Part shown: positions 1 to 7,110 of the stretch, piece by piece | How positions within the stretch are numbered: the stretch's first letter is position 1 | How the letters are laid out: the number at the start of each line of letters is the position of its first letter | Notes under the pieces: generated by a model | Databases searched by the model: none | What the model was told of the DNA's origin: nothing | The model's input: only the letters and a program-made list of their open reading frames with translations | Assembly (NCBI RefSeq): GCF_009755355.1 | Contig: NZ_WQLB01000046.1 | Span: 1-24,705, forward strand | From: Deinococcus arboris | GTDB lineage: Bacteria > Deinococcota > Deinococci > Deinococcales > Deinococcaceae | Direction of reading: 5' to 3' | Length of the DNA: 24,705 nucleotides | Translations under genes and position numbers: made by a program

Positions 1-87
1 CCACGAAACTGTCAACCCCTCCCCAGCTCTGATTCCTTGACCTTCAGCGCGGGCCGTCTGGCACGCACTTTCAGCGCGCCTGGGCCG

Positions 88-93
88 CATACT
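88..93 (+). promoter_or_regulatory. Candidate -10 box (CATACT) of the racemase gene
   Basis: CATACT ends five bases before the ATG at 99 and no Shine-Dalgarno sequence lies between. This fits the leaderless arrangement seen at many other starts in this window. The first T of the usual TANNNT is replaced by C, so it is one of the weaker examples. Confidence 0.4.
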
Positions 94-98
94 GAGGC

Positions 99-1208
99 AT
101 GTTCAGAATTGAGGCCGCAGAACTGTTTGTGGTGCGCTTGCCCCTGAAGTTCCGGTTTGAGACCAGCTTTGGCGTGCAGACCGAAAAAGTCGTGCCGCTG
201 CTGATCCTGAAAGGTGAGGGACTGGAAGGTGTGGCCGAGGGCGTCATGGAACTGGCCCCCATGTACCGCGAGGAAACCATCGCCGGGGCGCTACACCTAC
301 TGCGCGACGTGTTTTTGCCGCGTGTGCTGGGCCGCACCTTCGCCAATCCCGAGGCTGTCAATGACGCCCTGGGAACCTTTCGGGGCAACCGCATGGCGCG
401 CGCCATGGTCGAGATGGCCGCCTGGGACCTGTGGGCCAGAACGTTGGGTGTCCCATTGGGCTCTTTGCTGGGTGGGCGCAAGACCGAGGTAGAGGTGGGC
501 GTCAGCTTGGGCATTCAGGCCGATGAAGCCGCCACGGTCGAGACGGTGCGCCAGCATGTGGCTCAGGGCTACCGGCGCATCAAGCTGAAGATCAAGCCGG
601 GCTGGGACGTACAGCCGGTCCGGGCTGTCCGTGAGACCTTTGCCGACATTCGCCTGACAGTCGACGCCAACAGCGCCTATACCCTGGCCGACACGGTGCG
701 CCTGCGGGCACTGGACGACTACAACCTGACTTATATCGAGCAGCCGCTGGCCTGGGACGACCTAGTGGATCATGCCGAGCTTCAGCGCCGCCTGAAGACA
801 CCCCTATGTCTGGATGAAAGCGTCGCCAGTGCCCAGGACGCCCGCAAAGGGCTGGCGCTGGGGTCTGGCGGCGTGGTGAATATCAAGGTGGGCCGGGTGG
901 GTGGGCACGCCGAGGCGCGGCGGGTGCACGACGTGGCGCAGGCCTTCGGCGCGCCCGTGTGGTGCGGCGGCATGCTGGAAAGCGGTATTGGCCGGGCGCA
1001 CAACATCCACCTGTCCACGCTGCCCGGCTTTACCCTGCCGGGCGACACCAGCAGCGCCAGTCGTTACTGGGAGACCGACGTGATTCATGAGGCCCTGGAG
1101 GCGGAAGACGGCCTGATGCCCGTGCCCGCTGGCCCAGGGACTGGCGTGACCCTGAACCGCGAGTTTGTGACCCGCGTGGCCGAGCTGCACGAGGAGCGCC
1201 GGGCGTGA
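99..1208 (+). CDS. N-acylamino acid racemase / o-succinylbenzoate synthase family (enolase superfamily)
   Basis: A 369-aa enolase-superfamily enzyme of the MenC/N-acylamino acid racemase group. Such enzymes interconvert D- and L-N-acyl amino acids, and some also make o-succinylbenzoate. The catalytic set is visible: the KLKIK motif with K164, metal ligands D189 (VDAN), E214 (IEQP) and D239 (CLDE), and K263 (NIK). Adding six residues gives K170, D195, E220, D245 and K269, the numbering I recall for the D. radiodurans racemase, which has a slightly longer N-terminus. The N-terminal capping domain covers about residues 1-125 and the barrel the rest. The stop overlaps the start of the following GNAT gene (GTGA), so the two are probably co-translated. 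No other menaquinone gene is present here, which favours the racemase role over MenC. The gene is very probably real; its physiological substrate is inferred. Confidence 0.93.
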   Translation: MFRIEAAELFVVRLPLKFRFETSFGVQTEKVVPLLILKGEGLEGVAEGVMELAPMYREETIAGALHLLRDVFLPRVLGRTFANPEAVNDALGTFRGNRMARAMVEMAAWDLWARTLGVPLGSLLGGRKTEVEVGVSLGIQADEAATVETVRQHVAQGYRRIKLKIKPGWDVQPVRAVRETFADIRLTVDANSAYTLADTVRLRALDDYNLTYIEQPLAWDDLVDHAELQRRLKTPLCLDESVASAQDARKGLALGSGGVVNIKVGRVGGHAEARRVHDVAQAFGAPVWCGGMLESGIGRAHNIHLSTLPGFTLPGDTSSASRYWETDVIHEALEAEDGLMPVPAGPGTGVTLNREFVTRVAELHEERRA

Positions 1209-2002
1209 CCGCCCATCCGGCGCCGCCCGGCTTCGTGATTCAGGATGTGAGTGACCCCTGGGCCTTCCGGGCCCTTGAAGAGGTGCAGGTGGCCGCCTGG
1301 GGGTACAGCGACCGCGAAGTAACGCCTGGCACCCTCTTCCGAATCAGCGCGGTCAGTGGCGGCGTGGTGCTGGGGGCCTACCACACCAGCGCACCGGAGC
1401 GGCCGGTAGGGCTGGCCTTTGGGTTTCCGGCCCTCCAAGACGGCACCGTATGGCACCACTCGCACCTGCTGGCCGTGGACCCTAGCTGCCGGGGCACAGG
1501 CCTAGCGGTGGCCTTAAAACTGGCCCAGCGGGAACGGGTGCTGGCCCAGGGGCTGACCCGCATGACCTGGACCTTTGACCCCCTGGTGGCCCGCAACGCC
1601 CGCCTGAATCTGGGCAAGCTGGGGGCCACGGCGGGCACTTACCTTGCGAACTGGTATGCCCTGGAGGCCGACCGCGCCGCCGCCTTTCCTGCTGACCGCC
1701 TTCTGGTTGAGTGGGACCTGACGCAGCCGGTGATCCCACGCCCAGCCCCTGCGCCCGACGCCGAGCGGGTCTTGGAAGCCCTAGGCGACAGTCCTGGCCC
1801 GGTGCTCCAGTGCAGCGGCCCAGCCGCACGCTTGGCTGAAGTGCCCACCAACCTGGACAACCTTTCGGCCACAGTCCGTCGCGCCTGGCGCCTGGCCTTG
1901 CGTGAAGCTCTGGGGGACGCACTGGCCCAGGGGTTTCAGGTCACGGACCTGGCCCGCGAGGGCACACGCGCCTTTTACCTGTTGACCCACCCTGGGACCT
2001 GA
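1205..2002 (+). CDS. GNAT-superfamily acyltransferase coupled to the racemase
   Basis: A 265-aa protein starting at a GTG that overlaps the racemase stop (GTGA), so translation is coupled. The N-terminal half (about 10-175) has a GNAT fold: strand-rich start, a hydrophobic strand ([19 protein letters not shown]) with the R-G-T-G-L acetyl-CoA pyrophosphate loop near residue 98, and a later [12 protein letters not shown] helix. It resembles the large GNAT proteins of the COG3375 type. The C-terminal part (about 175-265) is less conserved in appearance and Ala/Pro-rich in the linker. In Geobacillus a GNAT N-succinyltransferase beside an N-succinylamino acid racemase takes part in D- to L-amino acid conversion. 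The same role here is inferred from the overlap, not shown by the sequence. Confidence 0.85.
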   Translation: MTAHPAPPGFVIQDVSDPWAFRALEEVQVAAWGYSDREVTPGTLFRISAVSGGVVLGAYHTSAPERPVGLAFGFPALQDGTVWHHSHLLAVDPSCRGTGLAVALKLAQRERVLAQGLTRMTWTFDPLVARNARLNLGKLGATAGTYLANWYALEADRAAAFPADRLLVEWDLTQPVIPRPAPAPDAERVLEALGDSPGPVLQCSGPAARLAEVPTNLDNLSATVRRAWRLALREALGDALAQGFQVTDLAREGTRAFYLLTHPGT

Positions 2003-2032
2003 CTTGCAGCTGTTCAGAACCCGGATTCTGTG

Positions 2033-2049
2033 TTATGTTATTTACATAA
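2033..2049 (+). promoter_or_regulatory. Radiation/desiccation response motif (RDRM), DdrO operator of ddrB
   Basis: TTATGTTATTTACATAA has perfect 6-bp arms (TTATGT/ACATAA) and matches the published RDRM consensus TTATGTCATTGACATAA at 15 of 17 positions. The motif is bound by the repressor DdrO, which the metalloprotease IrrE/PprI cleaves after DNA damage. It ends 10 bases before the ddrB ATG and its last two bases belong to the Shine-Dalgarno sequence AAGGAGG (2048-2054). A possible promoter, TTCAGA (2013-2018) and TGTTAT (2036-2041) with 17 bp between, would put the -10 inside the operator. Confidence 0.93.
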
Positions 2050-2059
2050 GGAGGCTACG

Positions 2060-2596
2060 ATGTTGCACCTTGAATTTATGACCGATCTGGGCGCCAGAGT
2101 CACTGTGGATGTGGAGAGCGCGGACAAACTGCTGGATGTTCAGCGCCATTACGGCCGCCTGGGCTGGACCAGCGGGGAGATCCCGACGGGGGGCTACCAG
2201 TTTCCCCTCGACAATGAGACCGACTTCGACTGGACCCTGATTGGCGCGCGGCGCTGGACCAATCCTGAAGGCGAGGAAATGGTCATTCACCGGGGCCACG
2301 CCTACCGCCGCCGTGAACTGGAAGCGGTCGACAGCCGCAAGATGAAACTGCCCGCCGCCGTGAAGTTCTCGCGCGGCGCCAAGAGCACCGACCCCGAACA
2401 CGTCCGCGAGAAGTCCGACGGCGAGTTTGAATACGTGACGCTGGCGATTTTCCGGGGCGGCAAACGGCAAGAGCGGTACGCCATCCCAGGCAACCGTGCC
2501 CAGGGGGCGCCGCAGTCAGCTACCCGGCCCGCCCCGGCCCCGCGTCCCTCGCCCCGGCCAGCCGCCGCGCAGGTCGAGGAAGAAACTCCGTTTTAA
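2060..2596 (+). CDS. ddrB: DdrB, DNA damage-induced single-stranded DNA-binding protein
   Basis: A 178-aa protein that I recognise as DdrB from its N-terminal two thirds (MLHLEFMTDLGARVTVDVES, WTSGEIPTGGYQFPLDNE, IGARRWTNPEGEE, RRRELEAVDSRKMKLPAAVK). DdrB is a pentameric single-stranded DNA-binding and annealing protein used in early genome reassembly after irradiation. The core is followed by a disordered Pro/Ala/Arg tail (about 145-170) and ends in EEETPF, an acidic tip like that of SSB proteins. I chose the ATG at 2060 because AAGGAGG (2048-2054) stands five bases upstream and the protein then begins as known DdrB does; the in-frame codon at 2030 would lie before the operator. It is monocistronic and controlled by the RDRM. 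Confidence 0.97.
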   Translation: MLHLEFMTDLGARVTVDVESADKLLDVQRHYGRLGWTSGEIPTGGYQFPLDNETDFDWTLIGARRWTNPEGEEMVIHRGHAYRRRELEAVDSRKMKLPAAVKFSRGAKSTDPEHVREKSDGEFEYVTLAIFRGGKRQERYAIPGNRAQGAPQSATRPAPAPRPSPRPAAAQVEEETPF

Positions 2597-2684
2597 GGGT
2601 AACGGACCGACCAGCCAAACAGTGCTGTGCCTGACAGCGACCCCTGTGAGGCGGTGAGGCGTCCTCCACACCTCTTAAGAACCA

Positions 2685-2712
2685 GGCCGCCGGGAGAAGT
2701 ATCCCGGCGGCC
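2685..2712. terminator. Hairpin between the convergent ddrB and MazG-like genes
   Basis: GGCCGCCGGG (2685-2694) and CCCGGCGGCC (2703-2712) form a perfect 10-bp stem with an 8-base loop. It lies between two convergent genes and probably ends transcription from both sides, although the T-rich tail is poor (AAACGTTTGCTGCTTTCT on the + strand). Confidence 0.65.
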
Positions 2713-2744
2713 AAACGTTTGCTGCTTTCTAGAGGCGCCTCGCT

Positions 2745-3197
2745 TCAGGGGTGTGTCTGACCAGCCAGCACGCCAGCTACATCTGCAGGTTGCCAGCCTT
2801 CAGGCTTGAGCAGCTTGCCGTCGGCGCGGCGCGGCCCCGCCAGTTTGCCCAGATTGGCCCGGTGAACCTCAGCGAATACCGCGTCGGCGTCAATGCCCAG
2901 GCGGTCAAAGGCGCCATAAACGACATAGAGCAGATCAGCCAGTTCATGCGCCAGTGGGGCCAGGTCGGCGGCCTGAAGAGGTTCGGCGGCCTCCAGACGA
3001 ATTTGCAGCGCGGCGAACTCGGCCTGCACCTCGGTAAATTCTTCGGTAATGAGGGTGCGGCGCAGCTCTAACAGACTCAGATTCGGTGGGGTGGGTGCGG
3101 CTAGAGAGACCTCGCCCAGCCCTGCATGGAAGTCCCGCAGGCGCTGGGCGTTGGTGGGCTGGGTGACGGTAGGGGGAGCAGCGAGAACGTCGGGCAC
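2745..3197 (-). CDS. MazG-like all-alpha nucleotide pyrophosphohydrolase
   Basis: A 150-aa all-alpha NTP pyrophosphatase-like protein. The magnesium-binding pattern is visible as EEFTE (residues 52-56) followed by HELADLLYV (E85, D88) and VHRANLGK (111-118), as in MazG/HisE-like enzymes that hydrolyse (d)NTPs to monophosphates and pyrophosphate. The C-terminal DGKLLKPEGWQPAD segment is also typical. I chose the GTG at 3197 because TACCAT (3205-3210) sits seven bases upstream, a leaderless arrangement. The longer reading frame starting at 3326 would run through a tRNA-like sequence and is unlikely. A house-cleaning role in nucleotide pools is likely; the substrate is unknown. Confidence 0.85.
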   Translation of the reverse strand: MPDVLAAPPTVTQPTNAQRLRDFHAGLGEVSLAAPTPPNLSLLELRRTLITEEFTEVQAEFAALQIRLEAAEPLQAADLAPLAHELADLLYVVYGAFDRLGIDADAVFAEVHRANLGKLAGPRRADGKLLKPEGWQPADVAGVLAGQTHP

Positions 3198-3204
3198 GCT
3201 TCCG

Positions 3205-3210
3205 ATGGTA
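3205..3210 (-). promoter_or_regulatory. Candidate -10 box (TACCAT) of the MazG-like gene, leaderless
   Basis: On the minus strand TACCAT is followed by seven bases and then the GTG start at 3197, with no Shine-Dalgarno sequence placed to serve that start. This fixes the preferred start codon. Confidence 0.55.
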
Positions 3211-3277
3211 CGCCCTCCCAAAGAAAGCTGGCCCCAGGGGTGGGACCCAGGACCAGACTTAGCACTTAAATTGAGGT

Positions 3278-3369
3278 GGCGGGTGGAGGGACTTGAACCC
3301 CCGCTGCGGCCTTGGCCCGCTCGCACGCCCGTTGGTGAAGAGGTGGGCGTCTCCCTCTTGGTCGCCCGC
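3278..3369 (-). pseudogene. tRNA-like sequence: intact T-arm and acceptor 3' strand, degenerate core
   Basis: Reading the minus strand, GGGGG-TTCAAGT-CCCTC (3302 to 3286) is a good T-arm and contains the B-box GGTTCAAGTCC. It is followed by CACCCGC, which pairs with GCGGGCG at 3369-3363 with one A-C mismatch. The resulting length of 92 is that of a type II (Leu/Ser) tRNA. GGGAGACGC near 3350 resembles the end of a Leu D-loop. However, no normal D-stem or seven-base anticodon loop can be drawn, and the 3' end reads CACC without an encoded CCA, unlike the tRNA-Leu at 24451. It is best described as a broken tRNA or the 3' end of one left by an integration event. Confidence 0.35.
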
Positions 3370-3594
3370 TCCCCGTTGGGCGCGGCCTCACCTGACCGAC
3401 GCCAGTATGCCCAGATGCGCTGTGCGCCGCATGTGCCGCTTCTACAGCAGACCTTAAGCGAAATGGCGGGTGGGGCAAGTCACCGAAGATGACCGCTCAG
3501 AAGGCGCGCTGCAGAAGCAGAGAACCGCTCGGCTCCCCTCCCGCCTGGATTCTGCTTCCCTACCCGCTACGACAAGACAGTATCGAAAGCGTTA
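3370..3594. other. Gene-free stretch upstream of the tRNA-like sequence
   Basis: Together with 3198-3369 this makes about 400 bases without a convincing gene. It holds a second copy of the decamer TGGCGGGTGG (3464-3473) that also begins the tRNA-like 3' end on the + strand (3277-3286). It also holds an 8-bp inverted repeat, GAAGCAGA (3514-3521) and TCTGCTTC (3551-3558), which may act after the metallophosphoesterase gene. The open frames across it look like chance GC-rich frames. Confidence 0.5.
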
Positions 3595-4248
3595 TCAGAC
3601 CTCGACGATCCGGTAGCCATAGGCATTCAGCACCCGCACGCCGCTGACCGGGTCGGTGTATTCCAGTTTCCGGCCCTCGTACTCGTGAATATGCCCGTGA
3701 ACGACCACCTGAGGCCGGCGGCGCTGCATGAACGCAGTGATGGCCTCACAGCCCCGGTGAGCGTAGTCGGACCCCGCGTGTGGGCCGGTGGGCGGCGCGT
3801 GCGTCAGCAGCACGTCCACGCCGCGCCGCGTCTGCCAGGCCAGGCGGCCCAGCCCCCAGCGGGCCTGGGCTGCGCTGTACTGACCCTCGCCGTCCTGCCG
3901 GTAACGGGGCACCCCTCCCCAGCCGGCAATCCGCAGCCCCGCTTCTTCAATCACGCGGCCGTGGGCATTCAGGACACCGCGCGGGGCAATGCGGCCCTCG
4001 CCCTCATTTACGAACTCGTTGGCGTGGTTGCCATGCACGTAAATGACAGGCACCGTCATCTTGGTGGCCAGAAATTCCAGGTAGTAGCCTGGCAGGTCGC
4101 CCGCCGCCAGCACCGCGTCCACAGGCGGCACCCCGTGCGGAAAACCCTCGCGGTACACGAAAGGATGCACGTGGTCCGCCAGCAGCATCAGCCGCTTGCC
4201 CAGCCGGGCAGGCGGGATAGACACGGGATGCAGGGCGGTCTGGGTCAT
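3595..4248 (-). CDS. Metallophosphoesterase, calcineurin-like
   Basis: A 217-aa calcineurin-like phosphoesterase. The family motifs are present in order: AAGDLPG (GD, about 49-54), VHGNHANEF (GNH, 72-79), LLTHAPP near 157, and VVHGHIHEYEG (GHxH) near 190. These residues coordinate two metal ions and act on phosphomonoesters or diesters. The first motif is unusual: families normally show D-x-H, but here the strand reads LLADHVHPF with D25 and H28, one residue further apart. I chose the ATG at 4248 because the upstream part of the frame (to 4431) is Pro/Arg-rich and overlaps the promoter of the divergent gene. No ribosome binding site is evident, so the start is less certain than the gene. The substrate is unknown. 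Confidence 0.82.
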   Translation of the reverse strand: MTQTALHPVSIPPARLGKRLMLLADHVHPFVYREGFPHGVPPVDAVLAAGDLPGYYLEFLATKMTVPVIYVHGNHANEFVNEGEGRIAPRGVLNAHGRVIEEAGLRIAGWGGVPRYRQDGEGQYSAAQARWGLGRLAWQTRRGVDVLLTHAPPTGPHAGSDYAHRGCEAITAFMQRRRPQVVVHGHIHEYEGRKLEYTDPVSGVRVLNAYGYRIVEV

Positions 4249-4375
4249 GGCAGGGGCAGGGCGCACAGGCGGCCCGGAACACAGCAGAAGATAAAGCAGT
4301 GTAGCGCCCACCCCGGGCCAGGGCGGCGGGGGCGCAGAGCAGCGGCTCTTAGGATGCAAAAACCGTTTGATTCGG

Positions 4376-4381
4376 TACGCT
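4376..4381 (+). promoter_or_regulatory. Candidate -10 box (TACGCT) of a GNAT gene, leaderless
   Basis: TACGCT is followed by six bases and the ATG at 4388, with no ribosome binding site. It supports choosing 4388 over the in-frame ATG at 4367. Confidence 0.5.
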
Positions 4382-4387
4382 CGGCGC

Positions 4388-4927
4388 ATGACGGTGCTGA
4401 CCACCCCCCGGCTGCTGCTCTTTCCACTCACACACGAGGTGGTGGCACGCCGCGTGCAGGGTGCTCCCTTTGCGGCGGTGCTTAATGGCCCGGACGGCCC
4501 ACTGACGGTGCAGGTCCCCGAGGACTGGCCGGGAGACGCCCTCGCCCTCCTGCCCCTGTTTCTGGCGCAGTGGCCGCCAGAAGCGGCGGCGTGGCCCGGC
4601 TCGTTTCTGGCGGTGCGGCGGACAGACGGTCAGGCCATTGGCCTGCTGGGGACCAAGGGGCCAACCACCCCCGGCGGCGAGCAGGACATTGGTTACGGCC
4701 TGACGCCCGGCACCTGGGGCCAGGGTTACGCCACCGAGGCGGTGGGGGCGCTGCTGACCTGGCTGGGCGCGCAGCCAGGCGTGCGTGTCATCACGGCGGA
4801 AACCGCTCTCAGTAACCCGGCAAGCGCCCGCGTACTGACCAAACTGGGTTTTCAGGTCGCCGGGCAGCGAACAGACGACGAAGACGGTGAACTTCTGCTG
4901 TGGACCAGACCCGCAACTCCAGCATGA
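4388..4927 (+). CDS. GNAT N-acetyltransferase, RimJ/RimL-like
   Basis: A 179-aa acetyltransferase of the RimJ/RimL type, which transfers acetyl from acetyl-CoA to an amine, often of a small molecule or a protein N-terminus. It starts TPRLLLFPLTHE, the usual first strand. It continues with IGYGLTPGTWGQGYATEAVGALLTWL (about 100-125), in which WGQGYATEA is the acetyl-CoA binding loop. It ends with ETALSNPASARVLTKLGFQVAG (about 137-160), the conserved Asn-x-x-S-x-x-x-L-x-K-x-G-F element. It is divergent from the metallophosphoesterase and stands alone before the arginase. The substrate cannot be told from the sequence. Confidence 0.88.
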   Translation: MTVLTTPRLLLFPLTHEVVARRVQGAPFAAVLNGPDGPLTVQVPEDWPGDALALLPLFLAQWPPEAAAWPGSFLAVRRTDGQAIGLLGTKGPTTPGGEQDIGYGLTPGTWGQGYATEAVGALLTWLGAQPGVRVITAETALSNPASARVLTKLGFQVAGQRTDDEDGELLLWTRPATPA

Positions 4928-5017
4928 ATATTCAGCGCCGCCCCCCGCCGCCGCGCCCACCCAGCGCCGCGCGCCAACATAAAATTGCAGCCGTAAGGCA
5001 TAGTGCCCGGCAGCCCG

Positions 5018-5023
5018 TAGGCT
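5018..5023 (+). promoter_or_regulatory. Candidate -10 box (TAGGCT) of the arginase gene, leaderless
   Basis: TAGGCT, six bases before the ATG at 5030, with no Shine-Dalgarno sequence between. Confidence 0.45.
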
Positions 5024-5029
5024 GAAGCC

Positions 5030-5929
5030 ATGAACGTGTCTTTGCTGGGGATTCCGATGGATTTAGGCGCCGGGCGCCGGGGTGTGGATATGGGGCCGTC
5101 GGCGCTGCGAAACGCCCACCTGGCCCGCGCGCTGCGCGACCTGGGCCACACCGTGAATGACCTGGGCGACGTGCGGGTGGCGCTGCCCGAAACGGTGGAC
5201 AAACTGCGGGACAGCGGCCTGGTGTTTCTGGACCCCATTCTGGACGCCTGCCGCGCCGCCGCCGAGTGCGTGGCCGCGCTGGGGACCGACACCTTTCCGC
5301 TGACCATTGGCGGTGACCACAGCGTCAGCATGGGCACGGTGACCGGCAACGCTCTGCGCGCCGCGCCGGGCGGCGGTCGCCTGGGCCTGATCTGGGTGGA
5401 CGCCCATACCGATTACAACACCCCCCAGAGCAGCCCCAGCGGCAACATTCACGGCATGCCGGTGGCCCACCTGACAGGTCTGGGCGACCCACGCCTGACC
5501 GGTCTGGGCGGTGGGTGGCACATGCGACCCGAGGACATCGTGATGATTGGGATTCGCAGCGTGGACGCCCACGAGCGCGAGTTGCTACGCGAAGCAGGGA
5601 TCAAGGCCTACACCATGAAAGAGGTAGACCAGCTGGGCATCACCCGCATCTACGAAGAAACGCTGGAGCGCCTGAGCGGCACGGCGGGCCTGCATGTCTC
5701 GTTTGACGCCGACGCCCTTGACCCCACGGTCTGCCCCGGCGTGGGTACCCCGGTACCCGGCGGCCTGACCTACCGCGAGGGCCACCTGCTGATGGAACTG
5801 CTGAGCGAGTCGGGCCGGGTTACCAGTATGGATATCGTGGAAGTAAATCCTATTCTGGACGTTCACAACCAGACGGCTGAGGTCATGGTGGGTATGGCCG
5901 CCAGCCTGATGGGCCAGCGCATTCTGTAA
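5030..5929 (+). CDS. rocF: Arginase
   Basis: A 299-aa arginase that hydrolyses L-arginine to L-ornithine and urea in the cytoplasm. The binuclear manganese site is complete: GGDHS (94-98), DAHTDYN (124-130, with D124, H126 and D128) and SFDADALDP (224-232, two metal-binding aspartates). The start MNVSLLGIPMDLGAGRRGVDMGP is typical of bacterial arginases, and length and end (VEVNPILDVHNQTA...) agree with the family. Agmatinase is a possible alternative within the ureohydrolase family, but the N-terminal GAGRRGVDMGP signature favours arginase. It seems monocistronic, with no ornithine or proline gene adjacent. Confidence 0.95.
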   Translation: MNVSLLGIPMDLGAGRRGVDMGPSALRNAHLARALRDLGHTVNDLGDVRVALPETVDKLRDSGLVFLDPILDACRAAAECVAALGTDTFPLTIGGDHSVSMGTVTGNALRAAPGGGRLGLIWVDAHTDYNTPQSSPSGNIHGMPVAHLTGLGDPRLTGLGGGWHMRPEDIVMIGIRSVDAHERELLREAGIKAYTMKEVDQLGITRIYEETLERLSGTAGLHVSFDADALDPTVCPGVGTPVPGGLTYREGHLLMELLSESGRVTSMDIVEVNPILDVHNQTAEVMVGMAASLMGQRIL

Positions 5930-6074
5930 GGCGCCTGCACAGAAGAAAATGCGCTGACTGTCAGCCTGAGAGACAGAGGGCTTACGTTTATATAGGCGCC
6001 AGCCACTCTCGAATCAAGCGCGTTCGTGTTCACTCCTGCCCCTCTGTGGGGACGCCTGGCCCTGCGGAAGGCTC

Positions 6075-6080
6075 TACCCT
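6075..6080 (+). promoter_or_regulatory. Candidate -10 box (TACCCT) upstream of a five-codon ORF
   Basis: TACCCT is followed by exactly seven bases and the ATG at 6088, the standard leaderless spacing of this window. The transcript would therefore begin at the mini-ORF, not at the gene at 6102. Confidence 0.45.
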
Positions 6081-6087
6081 ACCGGGC

Positions 6088-6105
6088 ATGAGGTCCTTTC
6101 GATGA
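6088..6105 (+). CDS. Putative leaderless five-codon leader ORF (MRSFR)
   Basis: ATG AGG TCC TTT CGA TGA encodes MRSFR. It begins seven bases after a TACCCT -10 box, and its stop overlaps the ATG of the next ORF (ATGA, 6102-6105). If used, it would deliver ribosomes on the leaderless transcript to the downstream start by termination-reinitiation. It may equally be a chance frame. Confidence 0.35.
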   Translation: MRSFR

Positions 6106-6272
6106 ATGCTCCCGCGTGGCGCGTCTGGCTGGTGGCCGCTCTGGTCATTGGGTGGACCTTGCTGACCCTGCGTTTCGTGCAGCGGCAGGACTGGGTGCTG
6201 GCCCTGCTGTGCCTGCTGCTGCTGGGCAGTAACGCCGTGACCCTCTGGCGGCTGATCAAGCGCGGCCGCTAG
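6102..6272 (+). CDS. Small two-helix membrane protein
   Basis: A 56-aa hydrophobic protein with two membrane segments: RVWLVAALVIGWTLLTLRF (about 7-25) and WVLALLCLLLLGSNAVTLW (about 31-49). A short QRQD turn joins them, and it ends in the basic tail RLIKRGR. By the positive-inside rule both ends would face the cytoplasm. A weak GAGG (6090-6093) stands eight bases before the start, and the ATG overlaps the stop of a five-codon ORF. Function unknown; no family recognised. It lies alone between arginase and the acyltransferase. Confidence 0.6.
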   Translation: MNAPAWRVWLVAALVIGWTLLTLRFVQRQDWVLALLCLLLLGSNAVTLWRLIKRGR

Positions 6273-6479
6273 AAATAGAGCCTACAACTGGATAAGAGCC
6301 TCCGCACGAGTGGACATGCGCGGCAGCGCCATCAAGCGACTCTTTCGGTCATAACTGGCGGTTTCTGTGGCAGGCCGGGGGTGACGGCATCCCGTCTATT
6401 CTTTGAAAGACCACTGTGCCCACCCTCCTCCCTGCGCTGCACTGCGTCCCGCTTCCGGCGAGGCTGAGAACCCGCTTTC

Positions 6480-6485
6480 TATACT
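6480..6485 (+). promoter_or_regulatory. Candidate -10 box (TATACT) of the acyltransferase gene, leaderless
   Basis: TATACT is followed by seven bases and the ATG at 6493, with no ribosome binding site. It decides the start against the in-frame ATG at 6403. Confidence 0.6.
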
Positions 6486-6492
6486 GGGGCCG

Positions 6493-7110
6493 ATGTCTCC
6501 TTTGTGGCCTGGTCAGCGCGCTTCTTTGGGTTCCCGGCTGGCCTCTGCACTGCTGCGCCTGTTCGGCTGGACTGCGGTGCTGGAGCCGCCGCCTGGCGTG
6601 AAATTCGTGGGTGCCGCCGCGCCACACACACACAACGCGGATTTCTGGCCCGGTCTGTTCTGGAAATGGGCCACGCGCAGTCCGGCCCATTTTGTGGCCA
6701 AGCGAGAACTGTTTTTCTTTCCGGTTGGCGTGTTTATGCGCGCAGTCGGCGGCATTCCGATTAACCGACAGCGGGCGGGCGGCAACTTTGTGGACGCCGT
6801 GGTGGCCGTCATCAACCGCGAACAGGAAATCGTGATGATCGTGGCCCCCGAAGGCACCCGCAGCCGCGGAGAATACTGGAAGACAGGCTTTTATTACATG
6901 GCATTAGAGGCCGGCGTGCCTATCGCCGTGACCGCACTGGACTGGGGCCGCAAACGGGTGGGCATCATCGGGTATGTCACGCCCACCGGCGACCTGGACG
7001 CCGATTTTGCCCGAATCCGGGAGCTGCTGCGGGACGTGCGTGGCCATACTCCCGGCAACGAAACCCCAGCGGTCCCGCGCCCCGCTACTGGAGGGCCCAG
7101 CCGCACGTGA
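6493..7110 (+). CDS. PlsC-like lysophospholipid acyltransferase
   Basis: A 205-aa acyltransferase of the PlsC/LPLAT superfamily, which acylates lysophosphatidic acid or related lysolipids at the inner membrane face. The four family blocks are visible. APHTHNAD (about 42-49) is the H-x4-D catalytic block. KRELFFFPVGVFMRAVGGIPINR follows at about 70-92. VAPEGTRSR (about 116-124) is the phosphate-binding EGTR. TGFYYMALEAGVPIAVTALDWG follows. The length is short, and no strong N-terminal membrane anchor is present, only a modest LASALLRLF helix. The APHTxNxDF form resembles the subgroup acting on varied lysolipids rather than the essential PlsC, so the exact substrate is open. Confidence 0.86.
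   Translation: MSPLWPGQRASLGSRLASALLRLFGWTAVLEPPPGVKFVGAAAPHTHNADFWPGLFWKWATRSPAHFVAKRELFFFPVGVFMRAVGGIPINRQRAGGNFVDAVVAVINREQEIVMIVAPEGTRSRGEYWKTGFYYMALEAGVPIAVTALDWGRKRVGIIGYVTPTGDLDADFARIRELLRDVRGHTPGNETPAVPRPATGGPSRT

Noticed and set aside
3049..3492. A 147-codon + strand frame opposite the MazG-like gene start and tRNA-like region
   Set aside because: No ribosome binding site or leaderless -10 box, Arg/Pro/Gly-rich composition of a GC shadow, and it conflicts with better supported features.
4985..5023. TTGCAG (4985-4990) with TAGGCT as an arginase promoter pair
   Set aside because: The spacer would be 27 bases, far outside the usable range; only the -10 box is retained.
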